DNA of 41,602 nucleotides from CAYMTT01 sp964393465 (lineage in GTDB: Bacteria > Patescibacteriota > Minisyncoccia > Minisyncoccales > MHMH01), in assembly GCA_964393465.1 (NCBI GenBank), contig CAYMTT010000003.1, positions 1 through 41,602 of the forward strand, read 5' to 3'. Both the position numbers and the translations under genes were made by a program. How positions within the stretch are numbered: the first letter of the stretch is position 1; every line of letters begins with the position of its first letter. The notes beneath the pieces were generated by a model. That model was not told where the DNA came from and searched no databases. It worked only from the letters and a program-made list of their open reading frames with translations. Positions 1 to 6,610 of the stretch are shown here, one piece after another.

Positions 1-659
1 CTGCCGGAGGTTCTTCACGCCAGGCCAGAGACAGGCGCTTCCAGGCCATTTTGCCCTTAAGAGGGAAGATATTAAACGTGGAGCGGGCTCGTTTGGACAG
101 GATTTTGAGCTCCAAGGAGATAAAATCCCTCATAATAGCCCTGGGGACTGCCATTGCCGACGAGTTCGACCTTGAAAAATTAAGGTATCACAGGATTATC
201 ATAATGTGCGATGCGGATTCGGACGGCAATCATATCAGAACTTTGCTTTTAACGCTTTTTTACCGCCATTTTCCGAAAGTGGTGGAAGCCGGCCACCTTT
301 ATATCGCTCAGCCTCCCTTGTACAGGATTCAATCGGGAAAAAGAATAGAGTACGCTTACAACGAGTCTGACAAGGCTGAAATCATAGCCGATATAAAAGG
401 GCTGAAGAAAAGCAGTAAAATCATTGAAGAGAAGATTCCCGGAGTTTCCGTCCAGAGATATAAGGGTTTGGGTGAAATGAACCCTGACCAGTTGTGGGAA
501 ACTACCATGAACCCAGAAAACAGGATTCTTTTGAAAGTGACCGTAGAAAACGCCAAAGAAGCCGATAAAATCTTTGATATTTTGATGGGAGACGAAGTTT
601 TCCCCCGCAAGAAATTCATCCAGACCCACGCCAAAAACGTTCAGAATTTGGACGTATGA
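1..659 (+). CDS. gyrB: DNA gyrase subunit B, C-terminal part (5' truncated by window edge)
   Basis: This is the C-terminal portion of the ATPase subunit of type II topoisomerase, which introduces negative supercoils together with GyrA. The frame is open from base 3 and reads into the window without a start. The early residues RDRRFQAILPLRGKILNVE are the typical GyrB stretch before the TOPRIM acidic motif. TOPRIM itself is visible as MCDADSDGNHIRTLLL, a Ser-for-Val variant of the usual DADVDG. The QRYKGLGEMNPDQLWETTM block and the C-terminal NVQNLDV are characteristic of GyrB rather than of other families. The stop codon overlaps the next start codon (ATGA), suggesting translational coupling. 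ParE is the main alternative, and gyrA is not visible here. Confidence 0.95.
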   Translation, partial: AGGSSRQARDRRFQAILPLRGKILNVERARLDRILSSKEIKSLIIALGTAIADEFDLEKLRYHRIIIMCDADSDGNHIRTLLLTLFYRHFPKVVEAGHLYIAQPPLYRIQSGKRIEYAYNESDKAEIIADIKGLKKSSKIIEEKIPGVSVQRYKGLGEMNPDQLWETTMNPENRILLKVTVENAKEADKIFDILMGDEVFPRKKFIQTHAKNVQNLDV

Positions 660-952
660 TTGTTTTCAGGAAAACCGCTTTGTTCCTGGGACTGGCAATT
701 GCCGCATCCGCGATTACGTATTTTTTCCTGCAGGGATATTTTTTCCAGAAAGAAGAGCCGCTTGCCTGCCCAGAAAAATGCCAGAGCCTGGGGTTTGAAT
801 CTGGAAGGTGCGGCGAGCTGCATTTGCCGGGAGAAACCGGCTATTGCAGAGACAACGAAAAAGAAATCGGGGTTACTCCCGACTGCGGCGAGCTCGAGGA
901 AGGGGGAAGCGTGGTTCCCGGAGGCATTCTCGGCTGCTGCTGTCGTAATTGA
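656..952 (+). CDS. Small Cys-rich membrane-anchored protein of unknown function
   Basis: This 98-residue protein is not recognised. It has one N-terminal hydrophobic segment (about residues 6-27, a signal anchor or signal peptide), followed by a short extracytoplasmic part with eight cysteines, including a terminal CCCRN. The even number of cysteines and the export signal suggest a disulfide-stabilised surface peptide. Its ATG overlaps the gyrB stop by ATGA, and the next gene starts four bases after its stop, so it is probably cotranscribed with gyrB and the peptidase gene. No Shine-Dalgarno is needed if it is coupled. Function unknown. Confidence 0.65.
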   Translation: MIVFRKTALFLGLAIAASAITYFFLQGYFFQKEEPLACPEKCQSLGFESGRCGELHLPGETGYCRDNEKEIGVTPDCGELEEGGSVVPGGILGCCCRN

Positions 953-955
953 TAT

Positions 956-3197
956 ATGGACAAAAAATTCACCAGATTAATATTTCTTTTCGTCGTTTTT
1001 TTCTTGGCATTCCCTTTTTTGGCTGCCGCTTATTCTCCCATACCTCCCGGCTATGAATTCAAAGAAGATCTTTATTGGGGGATAAGCGGCCAGGAAGTCC
1101 AATACCTGCAGAGATTTCTGGAATATCTGGAGTTTTTCCCCGACGGCTATGATACGGGATATTTCGGCCGCATAACCTATCAATCTTTGATTGATTTTCA
1201 GGAAGCCTACGGGGAATTCGTTCTCTGGCCCCTGGGGCTTTTGGAGGGAACCGGCTATTTTGGAACCTACACCAAGAAAAAATTGAACCAGATGCTGAGA
1301 ACTTACGACGAGAACAACCCCAGCATTCCTTGGTTTGAACCCGTTGATCAGGGAGCTTTGCAGAAAGCCGAATTGTTTTTTGAGGAAAGTCCGGTTCTCT
1401 CTCTGAAGGAAATTTATCACAGTTCGGGGAATTTCCAGAAAGAAGTGATAGTGGTGGTTCAAGAAGAGCTTCAGCCGTTGATTCAAACCCGCTTGGACCG
1501 GTACGTCAAGGATTTGGAAAATGAAGGATGGGGAGTAACCGAGGTTAAGTTTTTATCCGGCGACGGAAAGCAGCTGAGAGACTATTTCTCCAAGGCCTAT
1601 TCTTCTAAGCTTGACGGAGTCTTGCTTATCGGAGATTTGCCTTTGATGTATTTTGAAATGCATGACGATTTTCAAGACAGCTACAGTATTTTCCCGATAG
1701 ACCTGTATTTTATGGATTTGGACGGGCGATGGATCAACGAAGACTTAAATAATGCTTTTGATAAGCACGAAGAAGGTTCCGGGGACAAAGAGCCCGAAAT
1801 ATGGGCGGGCAGACTGATGGTTTCCCCTTTGGCCGACAGTTTGGCCGATCAAGCCACTCTAATTAACGATTATTTGGCAAAAAACCATCAATACAGAACC
1901 GGCCAGATGGAAATGTCTTTTTCTTCTTTGGCTTATCCCGACGATGACTGGGTTAGATGGGGGGCTGACGGTTTGGAGCAAATTTACGGAAGAGACAATC
2001 TGGTTTTGATAGATGACGAGCGCCAGACTTCCGCTTTGGATTACGAAACCAGGCTGGAGCAGGATTACGATTTTCTTTATTTGAAGGCTCATTCGGGCCC
2101 CAATCTCCATATTTTTAAAAATCCCGACGGCTGGGAAGGAGGAAAAACCCATTACAATGATATAGAGGACATTTTCGAAAAACCTTTGTTTTTCAATCTT
2201 TTTGCTTGCTCTGCCGCCAGATATACCGCTTCCAATTACATTGCCGGCCATTATCTTTTTTCTCAGGGTCGGAGCTTGGTGGTTTTGGGCAGCGCCAAAA
2301 CCGGAAGCATGCTGGCTCCATCCGACTTTTATCTAATGCTCGGCCAAGGGAAAAGTTTCGGCGAATCTTATAAAAGCTGGTGGGATTCACGGGCTCCGTA
2401 TAACCGTAACGACAGAATGTGGTATTACGGAATGACTCTGTTGGGAGATCCAACCCTGTCCATTAACGCCAGGCCTTCCGTCCTTACAAAGTCAGCTTCC
2501 GGAATTGCGGAAAACCAGGCTCAGCTTCAGGGAGAGGTCTCCGGACTGGGGGGTTTGAACTCCTGCCAAGTCTGGTTCCAGTGGGGGAACAGCTCCTCTT
2601 ACGGGAATGAAACTCCCGCCCTGACCGAAGACTCCCTTTCTTCTTTTTCAGCTTCCCTCTCGGGACTTTCTCCCGACACGCTCTATTACTACCGGGCTGT
2701 CATTAAAACCGACGCCGGAACATCCTACGGCCGGGGCATGACCTTCCGTACCGAAAAGTCTCCCCAGACAGGCTGCCACACCTCCTCTCTCTGGTCCTGG
2801 GATTATTGTTCTTCCGATTGTAAATGTTCTGCCGGTGAAGGGGATTGCGATAGCGACGATGAATGTTTAACCGGCTACTGCGCCCACAATGTCGGAGACA
2901 AGTACGGACAGAGCACTTCCATGGACGNNNNNNNNNNNNNNNNNNNNNNNNNNNNNNNNNNNNNNNNNNNNNNNNNNNNNNNNNNNNNNNNNNNNNNNNN
3001 NNNNNNNNNNNNNNNNNNNNNNNNNNNGCTACTGCGCCCACAATGTCGGAGACAAGTACGGACAGAGCACTTCCATGGACGTCTGCGAAGAAAATAACAG
3101 CACTTTAATGGATATTAAGAACGGGCTGGCAAGCATTTCCGAGATTGTCTCTGAAATCCAAGAATATTTAAACAAATACTATGAAAAATCTTTTTAA
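956..3197 (+). CDS. Secreted gingipain-like (C25 family) cysteine peptidase with peptidoglycan-binding domain; interrupted by assembly gap
   Basis: This is predicted to be an exported clan CD cysteine protease. Order of parts: signal peptide (residues 1-25); PG_binding_1-like repeat (about 35-120, with YLQRFLEYLEFFPDG and GYFG motifs); C25-like catalytic region (about 160-505); fibronectin III-like domain (about 510-600); Cys-rich tail. The likely catalytic dyad is His379 in LKAHSGPN and Cys418 in LFACSAARY, followed by the family-typical YYGMTLLGDPTL. A run of 100 N lies near the 3' end. Read literally, the frame shifts and ends at 3097. Removing the gap and one copy of the 54-bp sequence on both sides restores one frame ending at 3197, about 695 residues. 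Substrate and role (wall remodelling, host contact, nutrition) are unknown. Confidence 0.8.
2874..3081 (+). repeat. 54-bp duplicated flanks around a 100-N scaffold gap (assembly artefact)
   Basis: Bases 2874-2927 and 3028-3081 are identical and sit directly on either side of 100 N (2928-3027). The offset of 154 bases explains the frame change between the two sides (frame of 956 before, frame of 2889 after). Collapsing the overlap gives an uninterrupted peptidase tail. The simplest reading is that two contigs overlapping by 54 bp were scaffolded with a default 100-N spacer. Confidence 0.9.
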
Positions 3198-3633
3198 AAA
3201 CGAAAAACTGTCTCCTTGGCTGATCCTTTTGGTTTCTTTCATTGTTACCGTTCTCATAATCATGTTTTTAAGCTGGCAGTATAACAGAATAGCCCAAGAT
3301 GAGCTTTTGCGCCTGGAAGAAAAAGTGGAAAGCGGAGCGGCGGAAAACGTTTTGAAAGATTTTATGGAAGCTCGAGCTGAAGGAAATGAAATTCAAGCTG
3401 TCTATTATCTTACCGAAAACTCAGTCGAGCAGAAAAACTCGGGAAAGTTTTCTCTGATAGAAGAAGGTTTCCAGGGATACGAGATTATCAATGAAGAAAA
3501 ACTGCAGGAAAACAAATACAGGTACGCTGTCAGAATAAGTCTGGACAGGCTGCCCGGAGAAATGGTGGAAGTAATAGTTTTAAAGAAAATAGAGGGAAGG
3601 TATTTTATAGATTCTGTGGAATTGGCGGGCTGA
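3181..3633 (+). CDS. Single-pass membrane protein of unknown function
   Basis: This 150-residue protein is not recognised at family level. Residues 14-34 form a clear transmembrane segment after a short basic N-terminus, so the rest is probably outside the membrane. The outer part begins with an acidic helical stretch (about 38-65) and then looks like a small alpha+beta domain ending in KIEGRYFIDSVEL. This recalls NTF2/DUF4878-like modules, but that is only a resemblance. Its start overlaps the end of the corrected peptidase frame by 17 bases, so it probably belongs to the same transcript. It ends just before the secE promoter. Confidence 0.65.
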   Translation: MKNLFKNEKLSPWLILLVSFIVTVLIIMFLSWQYNRIAQDELLRLEEKVESGAAENVLKDFMEARAEGNEIQAVYYLTENSVEQKNSGKFSLIEEGFQGYEIINEEKLQENKYRYAVRISLDRLPGEMVEVIVLKKIEGRYFIDSVELAG

Positions 3634-3644
3634 TTTTCCGGCGC

Positions 3645-3673
3645 TTGACAAGTTGGCCTTTCGGTACTAATAT
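3645..3673 (+). promoter_or_regulatory. Sigma-70-type promoter for the secE-nusG-rplK operon
   Basis: A consensus -35 TTGACA (3645-3650) and a near-consensus -10 TAATAT (3668-3673) are separated by 17 bases. This is the best-formed promoter in the window. Transcription would start near 3680, giving a leader of about 50 nt before the secE ATG at 3731. Confidence 0.85.
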
Positions 3674-3730
3674 GTAATTGAAAGAGTGGCCGAAAGAGGC
3701 TGTTTTTTTAACCAATATTCCAAAACGTAT

Positions 3731-3922
3731 ATGAATATATTTACAAAGCTAATAACTTATTTGAAAGAGGTTAAATTGGAAGTGAAGAAAGTTAACTGGC
3801 CCACCAGGGAAGAGACTTTTAAATACACTCTTATAGTCCTGGGCATTTCCATTGTGGTAGCTTCCTTTTTGGGCAGTTTTGACGCTTTTTTCACCGCCAT
3901 TTTGAACCAATTCATACTTTAA
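3731..3922 (+). CDS. secE: Preprotein translocase subunit SecE
   Basis: SecE is the small essential membrane subunit of the SecYEG channel. The 63-residue protein has the canonical short form: an amphipathic helix with YLKEVKLEVKKVNWPTREE, the family signature, then a single transmembrane segment (about residues 30-55). An upstream GTG at 3686 in the same frame would add 15 residues, but it lies almost on the predicted transcription start and the added residues are unlike SecE, so ATG 3731 is chosen. It sits directly before nusG, the universal secE-nusG order. No clear Shine-Dalgarno precedes it. Confidence 0.92.
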   Translation: MNIFTKLITYLKEVKLEVKKVNWPTREETFKYTLIVLGISIVVASFLGSFDAFFTAILNQFIL

Positions 3923-3926
3923 AGAC

Positions 3927-4472
3927 ATGCCGAAGCAACAAATAGACCAAGCAAGAAACTGGTACGTGATTCATACCTATTCCGGATACGAAGACGCCGT
4001 GGCCAAGAACCTCAAGCAGAGGATTGAATCTTTGGGTATGGAAGACAAGATTTTCAACGTTATCGTTCCCAAGGAAAAAAAGATAAAGATAAAAGAAGGC
4101 AAAAGGAAAGTGGTCGAAGAAAAGATATATCCCGGTTACGTTCTGGTGGAAATGATAGTGACAGACGACAGCTGGTACGTGGTGAGAAACACTCCCAACG
4201 TTACCGGATTCGTTGGAGCTGGCACCACCCCGGTTCCCGTCTCTGAGGGAGAAATAGACATTCTGCAAAAGAAAATGGGAGTGGAGACTCCCCAGTACAA
4301 GATAGACGTTAAAAAGGGAGACGCAGTAAAGATAGTGGACGGCCCCTTTAAAGAATTCGACGGAAAAGTGTTCGAAATCGATCAAGAGAGGGGAAAGGTT
4401 AAAGTTTCCGTGAACATGTTCGGAAGAGACACTCCGGTCGAACTAGATTCATTACAAATTAAAAAGATATAG
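3927..4472 (+). CDS. nusG: Transcription termination/antitermination protein NusG
   Basis: NusG binds RNA polymerase, modulates pausing and links transcription to Rho or the ribosome. The 181-residue protein has the NGN domain (WYVIHTYSGYEDAVAKNL at about 12-29; YPGYVLVEMIV; VRNTPNVTGFVG) and a C-terminal KOW domain (KKGDAVKIVDGPFKEFDGKV at about 127-146). Length and order are normal for bacteria. It starts five bases after the secE stop, and rplK follows its stop by two bases, so the three are one operon. Confidence 0.97.
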   Translation: MPKQQIDQARNWYVIHTYSGYEDAVAKNLKQRIESLGMEDKIFNVIVPKEKKIKIKEGKRKVVEEKIYPGYVLVEMIVTDDSWYVVRNTPNVTGFVGAGTTPVPVSEGEIDILQKKMGVETPQYKIDVKKGDAVKIVDGPFKEFDGKVFEIDQERGKVKVSVNMFGRDTPVELDSLQIKKI

Positions 4473-4474
4473 TT

Positions 4475-4900
4475 ATGGCAAAAAAAGTAAAAGCTGTCGT
4501 CAAGTTGCAGATTCAGGCGGGAAAGGCCACTCCGGCCCCTCCCGTAGGTCCGGCTTTGGCCCAGCACGGCCTGAATATCGCCGAATTCTGCCAGAAGTTC
4601 AACGACGCCACCAAAGACAATCAGGGGTTCAAAATCCCGGTCGAGATTACAGTTTACGAGGACAGAACCTATACCTTTCAGCTGAAACAGCCTCCTGCCT
4701 CTCAGCTTCTGAAAAAGGAAGCCGGAATCGAGAAGGGCTCGGGGGAACCCAATAAAACCAAGGTGGCCAAAATAACCAGGGCTCAGTTGAGAAAGGTGGC
4801 AGAGAAAAAAATGGAAGATTTGAACGCCAACGACATTGAAGCCGCAATGAAAATCATAGAAGGCACGGCAAAGAATATGGGAATTACCATAGAAGGATAA
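4475..4900 (+). CDS. rplK: 50S ribosomal protein L11
   Basis: L11 forms the GTPase-associated centre on 23S rRNA with L10. At 141 residues it is full length. It begins AKKVKAVVKLQIQAGKATP and contains the APPVGPALAQHGLNIAEFC motif and the C-terminal rRNA-binding domain. It is coupled to nusG (two-base gap). The gene usually next in bacteria, rplA (L1), is absent; a MazG-like gene begins with an ATG overlapping the rplK stop instead. Loss of L1 has been reported for some Parcubacteria, so this fits the lineage, but a distant rplA cannot be excluded. Confidence 0.97.
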   Translation: MAKKVKAVVKLQIQAGKATPAPPVGPALAQHGLNIAEFCQKFNDATKDNQGFKIPVEITVYEDRTYTFQLKQPPASQLLKKEAGIEKGSGEPNKTKVAKITRAQLRKVAEKKMEDLNANDIEAAMKIIEGTAKNMGITIEG

Positions 4901-5238
4901 TGACTCCCAAAGAATACCAAAAACTTTGCAGAAGGACGGTAAAGAAGTTTAATAACAAAGAAAAGGAAATTTTTACTTTCGGTCTCGGGATTGTCGGGGA
5001 AGCGGGAGATGTGGGAGGCTGCATTAAAAAGACCTTTTCACACGGGGACGATCAAAAAGATGGAATCAAGGAAAACCTCGGCGATACCATGTGGTATATT
5101 GCCATGATTTGCGACTTTTTCGGCTGGGATTTGGAAGATGTGATGCAGGAGAACATACAAAAGCTCAAAAAGAGGCATCCTCAGGGCTTTTCCAACGAGA
5201 ACGCCAGAAGCGAAAAAAGGAAAGAGTGGAACGAATAG
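4900..5238 (+). CDS. MazG-like nucleotide pyrophosphohydrolase
   Basis: This 112-residue protein belongs to the all-alpha NTP pyrophosphatase (MazG-like) superfamily, which hydrolyses (d)NTPs to monophosphates and often acts in pool cleaning. The metal-binding pattern is visible: GIVGEAGDVGG (E-x-G-D region) early and ENLGDTMWYIAMICD later, matching the EExxE...ExxD-type helices. A single short domain makes it a small housekeeping or phage-type form rather than the two-domain MazG. Its start overlaps the rplK stop and tRNA-Trp follows four bases after its stop, so all are likely on one transcript. The exact substrate cannot be told from sequence. Confidence 0.8.
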   Translation: MTPKEYQKLCRRTVKKFNNKEKEIFTFGLGIVGEAGDVGGCIKKTFSHGDDQKDGIKENLGDTMWYIAMICDFFGWDLEDVMQENIQKLKKRHPQGFSNENARSEKRKEWNE

Positions 5239-5242
5239 TTTT

Positions 5243-5313
5243 AGGGGCGTAGGCTAACGGCAAACTTCTTCTCTCCAAAAGAAGAGTTCCAGGTTCGAAT
5301 CCTGGCGCCCCTG
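5243..5313 (+). tRNA. tRNA-Trp (anticodon CCA)
   Basis: The acceptor stem AGGGGCG pairs with CGCCCCT. The anticodon stem CTTCT/AGAAG encloses the seven-base loop CTCCAAA with anticodon CCA at positions 34-36. The T arm is CCAGG-TTCGAAT-CCTGG. AGGGGCG is the usual bacterial tRNA-Trp acceptor sequence. The D stem is weak (one mismatch) and the D loop short. The discriminator is G, and the 3' CCA is not encoded. Confidence 0.92.
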
Positions 5314-5326
5314 CAGATTTTACCGT

Positions 5327-5356
5327 CGGTCATTATCTGGAAGGCCGTTTTTTTTT
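5327..5356 (+). terminator. Probable intrinsic terminator after tRNA-Trp
   Basis: CGGTC (5327-5331) can pair with GGCCG (5343-5347) with one G-U pair, followed by nine T residues. The stem is short, so confidence is moderate, but the place is right: end of the secE-to-tRNA operon and just before the next promoter. Confidence 0.5.
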
Positions 5357-5360
5357 ATGG

Positions 5361-5366
5361 TATATT
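5361..5366 (+). promoter_or_regulatory. -10 element TATATT; leaderless start for the dCMP deaminase gene
   Basis: TATATT ends nine bases before the ATG at 5376 and no Shine-Dalgarno lies between. Transcription would begin at or within a few bases of the start codon. No clear -35 is visible. Confidence 0.5.
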
Positions 5367-5375
5367 GTAATTGCC

Positions 5376-5909
5376 ATGGGAAAAGAAGCAGAAAAATCAA
5401 AAAGGCCCAGCTGGGACGAATTCTGGTTTACCCTAGCTCTTTTTTATTCCACCCGGGGGACGTGCGACAGGCTTAGGCTGGCTTGCCTTTTGGTGGATAA
5501 AAACAACCGTTTGATAGGGGCCGGCTACAACGGATCTCTTCCCGGACACCCCCATTGCGACCAAGTCGGGCATTTGATGGTCGAAGGCCACTGCCTGCGG
5601 ACTCTGCATGCGGAAGTTAACGCCGTTCTGAACAGCAAAGGGGATTTGGAGGGGGCTACCGCCTATATTCTGGGGACCCCCTGCCTGGATTGCACGAAGA
5701 TCTTATTGTCAAAAAAGGTGAAAAGAATTCTTTTTGCCAAGCAGTATGACAACAAAGAAAGGGGAGGAGGAAATATCTTCGAGTTTGCCAAGCTTTCCGG
5801 AGCGGAAATAAAGCACGTTGATTTGGATTTTGAAGAGATGCTGAAAAAGCAGATGTCCATACTCAAAGGGAAAGGAGGGTTTTTCGAAGGAAAAGAGGTC
5901 CAATTTTAG
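5376..5909 (+). CDS. dCMP deaminase (ComEB/deoxycytidylate deaminase family)
   Basis: The enzyme deaminates dCMP to dUMP, the substrate of thymidylate synthase. The zinc-dependent cytidine deaminase signature is complete: His-Ala-Glu in LHAEVNAVL and the Cys pair in TPCLDCTK. The family-typical YNGSLPGHPHCD segment with extra Cys/His lies in between. The 177-residue length fits single-domain dCMP deaminases. It starts a cluster with thymidylate kinase and a ThyX-like protein, so its job is very probably dTTP supply. A short terminator separates it from tmk. Free cytidine deaminases lack the insert seen here and are less likely. Confidence 0.9.
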   Translation: MGKEAEKSKRPSWDEFWFTLALFYSTRGTCDRLRLACLLVDKNNRLIGAGYNGSLPGHPHCDQVGHLMVEGHCLRTLHAEVNAVLNSKGDLEGATAYILGTPCLDCTKILLSKKVKRILFAKQYDNKERGGGNIFEFAKLSGAEIKHVDLDFEEMLKKQMSILKGKGGFFEGKEVQF

Positions 5910-5928
5910 GCTTTTCAAATATTTCTGT

Positions 5929-5953
5929 CGGCCCTTTGGCCGGCCTTTTTATT
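5929..5953 (+). terminator. Intrinsic terminator after dCMP deaminase gene
   Basis: CGGCC (5929-5933), a four-base loop and GGCCG (5938-5942) are followed by a T-rich tract. The stem is short but perfect. Confidence 0.6.
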
Positions 5954-5967
5954 TTCCCCGGATATGA

Positions 5968-5973
5968 TAGAAT
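5968..5973 (+). promoter_or_regulatory. -10 element TAGAAT for tmk-thyX
   Basis: TAGAAT ends nine bases before the tmk ATG (5983). An alternative overlapping hexamer TATGAT lies at 5963. No Shine-Dalgarno is present, consistent with a leaderless transcript. Confidence 0.5.
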
Positions 5974-5982
5974 GGTAACGGT

Positions 5983-6600
5983 ATGAAGAAGAACCTTTAT
6001 TCCGGAAAATTTATCGTTTTCGAGGGCCTAGACGGCTCCGGCCAGAGCACTCAGGCCGGCATGTTGAGAGACTGGATCAGGAAAGATCTTCAAAAATCCG
6101 TTCATCTTACCAAAGAACCGACCAACGGAATTATCGGAGGGCTGGTCAGAGGCCAGCTTACGGGAGACTGGAAGTCGGGCCCCGAGTGCCTGCAGCTTCT
6201 TTTTGCGGCAGACAGGGCCCACCATCTGGAAAAGGAAATGATTCCTTTGCTGGAAAAGGGGAATCAGGTTATCAGCGACAGGTATTTTCTGTCCACGGTG
6301 GCCTACGGAGCTTCAGCAAAAGAGGATCTGGAATGGTTTCTGGAGATAAACAAGCCTTTCCTGCTTCCCGATATCACTTTCCTTATAAAAGTTTCCCCCA
6401 AAGAATGCATTTCCAGAATTAACAAGGACAGGTTCAATGTGGAGCTTTTCGAGAAGGAAAAGACACTGGCCAGGGTTTGGAAAAATTACGAGAAGCTCGC
6501 TTCCATGTTCGAGGATGTGCACATAGTAGACGGAGAGAGGCCCGTTGAAGAAGTTTTCCGGGAGATAAAAGGTTTGGCACTTTCAAAATTAAATATTTGA
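5983..6600 (+). CDS. tmk: Thymidylate kinase
   Basis: The enzyme phosphorylates dTMP to dTDP with ATP. At 205 residues it is normal size. The Walker A loop is GLDGSGQST (about residues 15-23, with Gln where Lys is more common), the TMP-binding region is KEPTNGIIGGLVR, and the DR(Y/H) motif appears as SDRYFLSTVAY. The lid region around 145-165 is short. A strong Shine-Dalgarno for the next gene sits immediately after its stop, so tmk and the ThyX-like gene form an operon. The Walker A Gln in place of Lys deserves a check against close homologues. Confidence 0.92.
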   Translation: MKKNLYSGKFIVFEGLDGSGQSTQAGMLRDWIRKDLQKSVHLTKEPTNGIIGGLVRGQLTGDWKSGPECLQLLFAADRAHHLEKEMIPLLEKGNQVISDRYFLSTVAYGASAKEDLEWFLEINKPFLLPDITFLIKVSPKECISRINKDRFNVELFEKEKTLARVWKNYEKLASMFEDVHIVDGERPVEEVFREIKGLALSKLNI

Positions 6601-6610
6601 GGAGGTTATG

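Noticed and set aside
3656..3707. Possible hairpin with T run overlapping the secE promoter (GCCTTTCGG against CCGAAAGAGGC)
   Set aside because: The left arm lies inside the promoter spacer, so it would not be in the mRNA; the loop is about 25 bases. It could at most end upstream transcription.
3686..3730. In-frame GTG giving SecE a 15-residue N-terminal extension
   Set aside because: It lies at the predicted transcription start and the added residues are not SecE-like; ATG 3731 begins the standard protein.
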